Source of the DNA: Rhodocollybia butyracea | Taxonomy: Eukaryota; Basidiomycota; Agaricomycetes; Agaricales; Omphalotaceae | Assembly: GCA_015501585.1 (NCBI GenBank) | Contig: JADNRY010001161.1 | Coordinates: forward strand, 1-16,078 | Length of the DNA: 16,078 nucleotides | Direction: 5' to 3' | Shown here: positions 9,105 through 16,078 of the stretch, one piece after another | How the letters are laid out: every line of letters starts with the position of its first letter | How positions within the stretch are numbered: the first letter of the stretch is position 1 | The notes under the pieces: model-generated | Told to the model about the DNA's origin: nothing | The model's input: only the letters and a program-made list of their open reading frames with translations | The model's database searches: none | Made by a program: the position numbers and the translations under genes

Positions 9105-9441
9105 GTGTCTATACGGTTCGATTTCCTTCGTCTGACCGTTCTGCTTCAGAGAAGATTGATTGTCCGACTGTTCTTGCTGTGCTTGACCACGATACACTGT
9201 ATTTCTGTGCCTTGGGACTTTGATTTAATACTTACTCTACTAACTTCAATTGTATCATACCATACGACACAATCTAGCACTCCCCTCATCTTTGACTGTT
9301 TCTGTTTGAGCCGAAATACAGGGAAGCTAATTACCTGCAAGACCCCGCTTCAACACCTTCATGATTAGAGATTATTAACATATGTACACTATTACATCGA
9401 TATCGACTAGAATAAGTAAGTAGTAAGATCATACAAGGTCA
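9105..9441. other. Intergenic between convergent genes
   Basis: 3' flanks of TIM22 and the four-TM gene. Pyrimidine-rich on the plus strand up to about 9300, AT-rich from 9365 on. I see no gene or RNA. Confidence 0.5.
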
Positions 9442-10389
9442 TTAATGGTATAGAAACAAGCTTTTCTTTGTACCGCTGTTCTGAGGTATAACGATCATAA
9501 TAGACGATATTAAGCAAAGACCGATACTAACACTAGTGACAATAGCGACACTAGTAGCTTGATTTTCCCAAGAATAGCACAAAACGCCAACGATTGCAAA
9601 GATGAATCCCAAAGCCGTTGTTATCAAACACAGTGTATGACAACGGCTCAGCAAATTCACAGGAGGTTGACGCTGAAATGGACCAATCTGCACCAACCGA
9701 GGATCAGAACTCCATATGCCAGGTGGCGTTTGACTCCTCAGTCTCCTTTTCTCGTTAGTGAGAGTTTCATTCCTATCATCATCGAACCCGGTAGATTTGG
9801 GAGACCTAGTTATGCTATGTGCTGCTCTGTCAATAAGGACACTGGCTTTGGGAGTAGGGGGAGTAGGAGTGTGTTGGTGGGATGGATCAGCGGCTTCGAC
9901 CTGACGTTCTTCACGTTTCGCCTCTTGGACTTTGAAGCGAACGAGGAAGAAGGAAGCACTGAACGAGACGAAGGAAGCAAAGAGATGAAGAACAAGGGAT
10001 GCCATAAATCCAGCATTGGATGCTTGTGACCATCCAGATGAGTTAGAAGGGTCTTGGGGCATGGTTACTTGAAGCATACTGGCTTCAACTGAGGCGAGGA
10101 ATGTAGTCTATAGTCGAGTTAGTACGCGGCTGGAAGAGCATCGACTAGCATACAATGAGGGTAATCAAATTGAGTCTGTCCTGCCATGACTGGATCAAGT
10201 CTTTAAGTGCTTTTTGTCGGGCCTTATCGTCGACTTTATCTTGGTCCTCCTGGGTTTCTACGAGTAAGTGAGTTACAGCTACCTGTGACGACGCAAGAAA
10301 TGCGCACTTTGCCTGAGTGGTGTTGCATACTCCAGGCCCCCATGCTGGTCCTCCTGTACTTGGCCTGGACTTGAGCTTCCTGGTGCCAT
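9442..10389 (-). CDS. Four-TM protein of unknown function, 283 aa
   Basis: Exons are 10389-10308, 10257-10154 and 10107-9442, with introns of 50 and 46 nt; the second has a GTACTAAC branch site. The soluble N-terminus (MAPGSSSPGQVQEDQHG) is followed by a charged helix, KARQKALKDLIQSWQDRLN, and a first hydrophobic segment, LITLITTFLASVEASML. A second membrane segment lies at about residues 94-118 (MASLVLHLFASFVSFSASFF), then a polar loop of about 100 residues rich in Ser/Pro/Thr. The last two membrane segments are at about 218-240 and 246-269, and the tail ends KKSLFLYH. The DLIQSWQDRLNLIT then TTFLAS-x-EA pattern matches a widespread, uncharacterised agaric membrane-protein family. The first exon boundary is inferred from phase; an alternative N-terminus is possible. 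Confidence 0.8.
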
Positions 10390-10694
10390 GACAGAGTCGA
10401 TACGTGGACCTGATAGCAATGGTTTATACGATATCAAAGAGAAACTTTAGCAAGAAACGTACGGGTATATCGATGCATGAGTTATAAGTGGGGGTTGAGC
10501 AAGAAGCTTCTTGGATCCGCTCCACAAGGCTGTCTAAAAGAGTCTCTATATGCATCACATTATGTATGTATTGACAGTTCCCGGAAAGTTCGGATTTAAC
10601 TAGGCGCTGAAGGAGCACGGCGCCTACACGTGACTTTGTAAACTGTACAGCTGACTGCCGGTCTCCGGCACAATCTTCCTTCTCCTCCTCAAAA
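10390..10694. promoter_or_regulatory. Divergent promoter region of the four-TM gene and RPL23
   Basis: 305 bp between the two start codons. On the minus strand a TATAAAC word lies about 40 nt upstream of the four-TM start. On the plus strand a pyrimidine tract (CTTCCTTCTCCTCCTC) directly precedes the RPL23 ATG, a common feature of ribosomal-protein promoters. A minus-strand open frame (10753-10424) crosses this segment and the first RPL23 exon and is taken as fortuitous. Confidence 0.5.
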
Positions 10695-11427
10695 ATGTCC
10701 AAGCCCGGTACGTATGTGCAATGCTCGTCCGTAGATCTATCTGAACGCTGCATTTTAATCCTTCCTCTATGCTATCCTCTCTTCACTCAAATCCCATAAT
10801 TTTCGAAAAATCAACTCCATCGTTCAGCACCTCCCGCTGGTACAAAGTTCAGACTGACACTTGGTCTGCCTGTTGGTGCAGTTATCAATTGCGCTGATAA
10901 CTCTGGTGCAAAATCACTCTTTATCATCGAGCCGTATGGTTTCGGCGCACATCTCAATCGTCTCCCCGACGCTGGTGTTGGTGATATGGTCGTAGCATCG
11001 GTGAAAAAGGGCAAGCCTGAGCTGAGGAAAAAAAGTGAGTGTTGATACTCGGTTCTTGGCTGTATTCGGCCAAGGACTGGTGTTTGGAGATTCTTTACTG
11101 ATTCTGTTCTATCCGTTAGCTATGCCCGCTATCATTATCCGTCAACGAAAAGCCTGGAGACGTCGGGACGGTGTTTTCCTATACTTTGAGGTATGTTTCC
11201 TTTTGCGAATTGACCTATTGCATAGCTTACCCGATGTCATCATAGGACAACGCCGGTGTTATCGTCAACCCCAAGGGAGAGATGAAGGGATCAGCAATAA
11301 CAGGACCTGTGGCGAAGGAATGCGTGCGTTTTTCCCCGAGTTACCATGAATTGTTCCCTGTACTCACTGTTTCATATAGGCTGATTTATGGCCCCGTATC
11401 GCGTCAAACGCTGGCACTGTAGTTTGA
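10695..11427 (+). CDS. RPL23: Cytosolic 60S ribosomal protein uL14 (L23), 138 aa
   Basis: Protein of the large cytosolic ribosomal subunit. Exons are 10695-10707, 10828-11034, 11120-11190, 11246-11323 and 11380-11427. Intron lengths are 120, 85, 55 and 56 nt, and all junctions are in frame. The first exon codes only four complete codons (MSKP) and a split Ala. Family marks in order are [76 protein letters not shown], and the C-terminal [15 protein letters not shown]. Length matches the eukaryotic family (about 137-140). Small departures such as [12 protein letters not shown] replace the more usual ISVYG-x-GARLN. The first intron is the longest here, as often in fungal ribosomal-protein genes. 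It diverges from the four-TM gene. Confidence 0.96.
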
Positions 11428-12055
11428 GATTTGCTCTTCTTATTCACATCTGCATGTTCCCCAATACGACTATGACTATGAAACATGTACTCGATATGAA
11501 TGTACGCGTCGAAAAGGTCGCTATGGACATAGCATGAGTGCCAACATACAACAACTGACCCTATACGAAGCCACGAACTGATTCAGGAGCGATTCGCGAC
11601 CGCAGAATAATCGAACAAGATTCTGGCAATCGTCTTTGCTAACGACTTTTGAGCTTGAGCAAGGAATTCTTGGGAATCGCGGACCAATATTGCGTATACC
11701 TACAACCGTCTTAGTTCGACAGTTCGATGTCTTCAGCCGTTTTGTTCATGTTGAAACTATGTTCAGGTAGGTTCCTGTGCCCCCACCGATTTCTCGTATT
11801 CTGACTTTGAGCGGCTCCAGTGCCGAAGGCAGAGGTTCAAGTCGAGACCTATGACCTGTAAGTATAGAGGTCATTAATTTGTGAACTTGTGATCAGTCGT
11901 GATTGGAGTTTGTTGAAGTAACTATTTCTCCTAATTATTATGTGTGTAATAAAACAAGGAACACAAGCCGCCCAGGACGTGAATACAGTACTACACCAAA
12001 GCATATCCAAATACAATGCGACCAAGATAAATGTATCAGACTGTTGCAAACAAGC
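11428..12055. other. Intergenic between RPL23 and the lectin-like gene (convergent)
   Basis: 628 bp of 3' flanking sequence. No frame shows coding character. A GGTTCAAGTCG word near 11835 resembles a tRNA T-loop but has no acceptor stem or anticodon arm around it. Confidence 0.5.
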
Positions 12056-12758
12056 TCAGGCAGTCAACGACGCAACGCTCCAACCATTGCCACTGTTTAC
12101 CGCCTCACTGATCGTCCCTGGTGAACCTGCACTAACGAATCCGACCCTCAAAGTCACAGTGTTCGCCAACGCATACAGCATTTGACTCCCTGCGACACCA
12201 ACAAATCCCTCAGCCGTGATGCAAGTGGTGCAAGTAGGACCGCCCTCGAATCCGGTGCCGTTGAAGAAATACTCGCTCAGGATGTTGTCCGGTGAGAAGA
12301 AGAATACGCGAAGCTAAGAAAAACCGAAGGTAAAACATGAAAGTAAGCACAAAATTCTGTAAGATCAAAGTTAACGGACCACTGAGAAGGTAGCTTGAGT
12401 GGGAGATGGGACGGCAATCGGAGTGTTGTTCCTAACCTCGTCTGAAGGAACTACGACGTTGGTGCCTTCAAATTGTCCGATGTTAAATGCATTCGACACA
12501 GCGACTTGGACGATGGTGCCAGCCTTCGAGTCTTGGTAAAACACACGCGTATCCCCGTCGGTCACTTGTGCCGCACCCATGTGGTTACCAGAAACGGGGA
12601 AGACACTGCCGGTGCCATCAGCGCCAAGTTCGCTGGCTAGGGCCGCTGCGAAAAGTGGGAGAGCCTATAAAGAAGATAGGATGTTGACATCAGTACAACC
12701 ACTCGGAGTGTAGATTGACACCAGGACACACCAGAAAGAGTTTTTGGACGAATAACAT
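12056..12758 (-). CDS. Secreted protein with fucose-lectin-like repeats, 189 aa
   Basis: Exons are 12758-12732, 12664-12380 and 12313-12056, with introns of 67 and 66 nt in phase 0. The start gives a clear signal peptide, MLFVQKLFLALPLFAAALA, with likely cleavage after ALA. The mature part shows three related segments, each with a strand, a Gly/Asn turn and a second strand: DTRVFYQDSKAGTIVQVAV, LRVFFFSPDNILSEYFFNG and LRVGFVSAGSPGTISEAV, the last followed by NGW. This resembles blades of fungal fucose-binding beta-propeller lectins (AAL type), which normally have six blades. Here only about half that number is present, so oligomerisation or loss of sugar binding is possible. A CTTC pair (PTCTTCITAEG) might form a disulfide. 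The donor of intron 2 (GTCCGT) is weak. Without that intron the protein would end at 12371. Confidence 0.75.
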
Positions 12759-13197
12759 GATTTATCGACTTGGGGAAGCGAATGAAGTCAAGGTCGAAAC
12801 GACCCACTTTATATACGGTTCCAACCCCATATACGCTGCACTGAGACTGAAAAACCTTCTCGTTCCTCCTATTGATGTATTTTGTCTTTGTGAAATCGAA
12901 GAATAGGGACTGGCAGCGGTGGTTTCTCGAACCGAGGAGAGCACTTCCACTAAAAGAATTGACTCGTTGCGCAATCGTGAACACCCTGGCCTCTCGGAAA
13001 GTCAACAAGTATAGTATACCCACCCGTGGCCCTGAATTCCCCTGAATTCCTCGCAGCTGGAATCATAAGTAGCAGCTTGAAAATCAAGCAAGCATCTTCC
13101 TCATATCATCGTAATCCACGCTGTCATTGTATTATGAGGATTTTTTGAAAATTTCTGAGTCGGCGTCGGTGCAAATCTAGCTCCGAGCTCCTTCTGA
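12643..13197. repeat. Inverted duplication, arm 1 (promoter and 5' end of the lectin-like gene)
   Basis: This segment matches the reverse complement of 15513-16078 almost throughout, with scattered substitutions and small indels. Shared landmarks include GGTGCAAATCTAGCTCCG, the CCCCTGAATTCCTC word, GCAAGCATCTTCCTCA, the TATATAAAG box, the start codon, exon 1, intron 1 and the first bases of exon 2. The window ends inside arm 2, so the true length is unknown and could include the whole gene. Confidence 0.9.
12807..12815 (-). promoter_or_regulatory. TATA box of the lectin-like gene
   Basis: TATATAAAG on the minus strand about 50 nt upstream of the start codon at 12758. The same element is kept in the inverted copy at about 15901, also about 55 nt before its ATG, which supports a real promoter. 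Confidence 0.6.
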
Positions 13198-14659
13198 GTC
13201 ATCACTAAATTTCGGTAGCTATCATAACCGGTTACCGTTCCGGCGAATCGATTATAATCTGGTGAAACCGCAACAATCCTGGTGCAACGATTTCAGACGA
13301 TTCTATAGCAATATATACCATAATATGGATAGCCCCCTTTTCGATAATCGGGCTGCAATCGGGTAAAATAATCCTTTCGTGTTTTAATGTATAAAAATAA
13401 TTATGCCTACTTGAAATTCGCCAAAATGAATCTGATGAGTTAAGGCAGGTTGTGAGCATTCCAGCTCTGTTTGTCGTTCTATACACTTGAACAATGACAT
13501 GAAAATTTAATAAAATATGTATATTTGCTAACTAACAAGCAGTACAGATGATACATAGATTACGTTGAGCCTGCACACCCGCAACGTTGCACCTCACTGC
13601 CTGCTTTCCAAATCATACCACCTCCCCCTCGAATGTCTTGAATACAACAAAGCGGGCCCTAGACGTCGAAACGTGATTGTGAGTACTTGACAAAGAGCAC
13701 TTGACGAAGGTTGGGCATTGCACTTGAGGCCTTGAAGAACTGGAGACACACGTTTGAAGGCTTTGAAGTTAAGGGAGTAAAGGCCCGTGAGCTTGAAGGG
13801 AGGTGGAAAAGAGAACTTGAGGGAGATGGAGAGATACTTGAGGCTTGAAAGTTGAGAGTATACATCAGATACGAAGATGGGGCCCAGACAAGGGAAGGAA
13901 GAAAGGATGGAATCGTCCCGTTTCAACAAGTTGAACCAATTTATAATCCTCGCGACCCTGTGACTGTGCCATGCACGCCGCACGGCCTTTGAAACCCTTC
14001 GCTATCCCGGGTAAGGCTTACGCGTCGTACATACCCTGGTTTGCTTGGCGCCCAGTGCAAATACCTTGTCAGTGGTCCAAAACCTTCGAGCTTGCTGTCG
14101 AACGACTTGGAGTCCAGTCGCGAGACTGTCAGACATCATGTTGCGTCGAATCTCAATGCACGCGATGTACAGTTGCTTTGAACTTTGAAGTACATACCAT
14201 GATCTTAATACTGTCCTATTTGTTGTGCTAGTACTTAAGAGTACTGCTTAGTAGGGAGCTCGTAAGTGCATGCAAGTTAAACAGATCAGTATTGGGATTA
14301 GGATATTCGATAGTTGTCTGATCATCCTAGATAATTACCTACAGTTAAAACTTTGAGAAAATGATCATTGCGGGTTCAGAACTGATTGCAGGTTGACCAT
14401 AATTATTCTTGTGGGTCATATTGAGATGCGAGTAAAGAGAATTATCAACCGTAGATTTTATTCATGAAAAATCTCGTGTAATGATTTGATGTGGATGAAA
14501 TCTGGTAAAATCATTCCAAGAGCTCATTTACAAATGTAATTTCAACCAATAATTTTTCTTAGGTTGTAAACGGTTATTATGCTGTGCAAGCACAGGTAAT
14601 TATCTCTTGATCTTGCGATTCGTGAAATCTCAAATGACGTTTCCCCTGATTTAGTGATG
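13198..14659. other. Spacer between duplication arm 1 and the transposon; no gene seen
   Basis: 1.46 kb. The flanks (13200-13560 and 14240-14655) are AT-rich with no coding signal. The middle (13684-13857) holds a run of CTTGA-type repeats, listed separately. Open frames at 13594-13983 (minus) and 13971-14231 (plus) are low-complexity or lack any recognisable motif and are not called. Confidence 0.5.
13684..13857. repeat. Interspersed CTTGA(R)G motif cluster
   Basis: About ten copies of ACTTGA, CTTGAGG or CTTGAAG/TTTGAAG occur at irregular 8-35 nt spacing. It is imperfect and purine-rich on the plus strand. It may be part of an old repetitive element; function unknown. Confidence 0.5.
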
Positions 14660-15512
14660 GTAGACACAAGCTTAGTAGTAGCCTCCGTTAACATAGGTAG
14701 AATCACTTCTAGTCGGGGATATCGCTACCCCGACTCTGCTGGCGTGAGATAGGAAGGAGGAGATGAATCGGAGGAAAAGATAAAGGACAGATGAAAAGAT
14801 GAGGAACATAGGACGTTGAGGCCCGAGTCGTAAGTCAAAAGAGAAGGCAGTTTGCACTTAAGCTTAAGAGGTTAGTCAGGAGGTGTTTGAACTGAAGATG
14901 GCTCTAGTGACTGACTTGTGTTTTGATAGTACTCATTCGAGGGGCAGTCGCTGGCCGCCTACCATGCAGAATACTAATACCTTTAGCAGGGCGAAGGGCA
15001 CATAACTCTCAAGTTTTCCTCTTTTCCTATTTCCTCTCTCTTCCTTTCTTCATCTAAAATCTTCCCTATATCTCATCATCTCGTTCCACCACATTTTTTA
15101 CCCTTTGGTTCCTCGACTTTCATGTAACGCGAGCGCTTTCAACTGATCTCAAGATTCCTGTACAGCCCAGGCGGCGCCAAACTACTTTTTAAGGAATGGT
15201 TGCGCCATTGAGGAGATGCGTTGCACACTACGTACTAGGTCCCTTCTCCAAAATCTGTAGAAGGATGCGAAAACAAAGGAACCTACTGATTTTCAATAAG
15301 CACAAAGAAAAATTTGTAGGCCTCCCTGGAGGGCGCTGTCTTTAAATCAGGAGTCGGGCCTTACTAACTAGTAACTTCCTATGTTCCTCATCTTGTCCTC
15401 TGATTCGTCTTCCTCCTTCCCATCTCACATTGACAGAGTCGGGTTAGCGATAACCCCGACTGCCAGTGCTTCTACCTATGTTAACGGAAGCTGCTACTAA
15501 GCTTGTGTCTAC
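14660..15512. mobile_element. Non-autonomous DNA transposon with about 170 bp terminal inverted repeats
   Basis: The ends are inverted copies: 14660-14835 matches the reverse complement of about 15347-15512. Both begin GTAGACACAAGCTTAGTAG and continue with CCGTTAACATAGGTAGAA, an AGTCGGGG...CCCCGACT hairpin, a purine-rich GGAAGGAGGA tract and GATGAGGAACATAGGA. Identity is high but not perfect. The interior (about 500 bp) is pyrimidine-rich near 15010-15120 and has no transposase frame, so the element depends on an enzyme supplied elsewhere. TA lies at both outer ends, which would fit a Tc1/mariner-like TA target site, but no longer target duplication is visible. Its right end abuts arm 2 of the inverted duplication. 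Confidence 0.75.
14711..14735. repeat. Hairpin inside the left TIR
   Basis: AGTCGGGG and CCCCGACT are separated by about nine bases and can form a stem. The matching element lies at 15437-15461 in the right TIR, with compensating differences (one stem copy is a base shorter). It may be a sub-terminal transposase site. Confidence 0.55.
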
Positions 15513-16078
15513 TCAAAGGAGTGCGGAGCTAGATTTGCACCGACGCTAACTCAGAAATGTTCAAAAAATTCCTCGTAGTACATAGACAGCCTGAATTATG
15601 ATGATCTGAGGAAGATGCTTGCTTAATTTGCTGCTGTTTATAATTTTAACTGTCGTACCATCATGAGGAATTCAGGGGAATCCAGGGCCACGGGTGGGTA
15701 TACTATACTTGTTGACCTTCCGAGAGGCTAGGGTGTTCACGATTGCGCAACGAGTCAATTCTTTTAGTGGGAGTGCTCCCCTCGGTTCGAAAATCACCGC
15801 TACAGTCACCTATTCTTCGATTTTCTAAAGACAAAATCCATTAATTTGAGGAACGATAAGGTTGTTCAGTCTCAGTGCAGCATATATGGGGTTGGAACCG
15901 TATATAAAGTGGGCCGTTTTCAACCTTGACTTCATTCGCTTCCCCAAGTCGATAAATCATGTTATTTCGTCCAAAAACTCTTTTCTGGTGTGTCCTGGTG
16001 TCAATCTACACTCCGAGTCATCGTACTAATGTTCAACATCCTATCTTCTTCATAGGCTCTCCCACTTTTTTGCAACGG
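15513..16078. repeat. Inverted duplication, arm 2 (runs off the window)
   Basis: Inverted copy of 12643-13197, starting directly after the right end of the transposon. It includes the lectin promoter with its TATATAAAG at 15901 and the first exon and intron of a second lectin copy. The match continues to the last base of the window. Confidence 0.9.
15959..16078 (+). CDS. Second copy of the lectin-like secreted protein, 5' end only
   Basis: Exon 1 is 15959-15987 and exon 2 starts at 16056 after an intron beginning GTGTGT and ending CATAG; the gene leaves the window. Relative to copy 1 it has one extra T in each of two places in exon 1 and one extra T early in exon 2. The three insertions add up to one codon, so the frame is shifted only across the signal peptide and then returns. 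The predicted start becomes MLFRPKTLFWLSHFFAT instead of MLFVQKLFLALPLFAAA. It is still hydrophobic, so secretion may be kept. Whether the rest is intact cannot be seen. It is divergent from copy 1. Confidence 0.55.
   Translation, partial: MLFRPKTLFWCVLVSIYTPSHRTNVQHPIFFIGSPTFLQR

Noticed and set aside
9559..10029. 156-codon plus-strand open frame
   Set aside because: It is antisense to the last exon of the four-TM gene, which has clear membrane segments and family resemblance.
10424..10753. 109-codon minus-strand open frame beginning [12 protein letters not shown]
   Set aside because: It overlaps the first exon and first intron of RPL23 on the other strand and the divergent promoter. It has no recognisable motif, and the neighbouring four-TM gene is explained without it.
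11800..11870. GGTTCAAGTCG word resembling a tRNA B box
   Set aside because: The consensus is off by one at the end, and I could find no acceptor stem, A box or anticodon stem at the right distance.
13594..13983. 129-codon minus-strand open frame
   Set aside because: It is read through the CTTGA repeat cluster, giving a low-complexity Ser/Leu/Phe-rich product with no family features.
14190..14235. Frame ending Cys-Ala-Ser-Thr then TAA, considered as a CaaX box
   Set aside because: The aliphatic positions do not fit, and an in-frame stop lies only a few codons upstream with no ATG.
1..16078. CRISPR arrays, rRNA, bacterial operons or phage genes
   Set aside because: No regular direct repeats with spacers, no ribosomal RNA sequence and no prokaryotic gene structure were seen; all confident genes have fungal introns.

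Overview
This window comes from a filamentous basidiomycete, most likely an Agaricomycete (mushroom-forming fungus). The evidence is a dense set of short GT-AG introns (mostly 46-67 nt, with CTRAY or TACTAAC-like branch sites), a multi-exon STE3-type pheromone receptor, nuclear genes for mitochondrial proteins, and membrane proteins of types typical of agarics. No bacterial operon structure, rRNA or tRNA was found.

Layout. 1-775 (-): 5' part of a multi-pass membrane protein whose reading frame seems broken at one splice junction. 1261-2101 (-): remnants that read like the regulatory domain of a fungal Zn2Cys6-type transcription factor. 2340-3240: repeat block rich in TCAGTGA/TCACTGA. 3241-3988: no gene I can support. 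3989-4697 (+): a four-exon uncharacterised gene. 4713-5248 (-): a coding-like but unresolved region. 5405-5859 (-): mitochondrial ribosomal protein uS19m (RSM19), with a GC-AG intron. 6309-8034 (-): six-exon STE3-family pheromone receptor. 8297-9104 (+): TIM22, sharing a 262 bp divergent promoter with the receptor. 9442-10389 (-): four-TM protein of unknown function. 10695-11427 (+): cytosolic ribosomal protein uL14 (RPL23). 12056-12758 (-): secreted lectin-like protein.

The right end (about 12640-16078) is structurally the most unusual part. The promoter and 5' end of the lectin-like gene are present twice in inverted orientation (about 12643-13197 and 15513-16078). Between the arms lie 1.46 kb of AT-rich and repeat-bearing DNA and an 853 bp non-autonomous DNA transposon with about 170 bp terminal inverted repeats. 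The right end of the transposon coincides with the inner edge of the second arm. The second lectin copy carries three single-base insertions that together restore the reading frame.

Functionally the core is housekeeping (uS19m, TIM22, uL14) wrapped around a pheromone receptor. I looked for short precursor genes ending in a CaaX box, as expected beside a mating-type B receptor, and found no convincing one. The receptor may therefore be a B-locus receptor whose pheromone genes lie outside the window, or one of the STE3-like receptors not tied to mating type.
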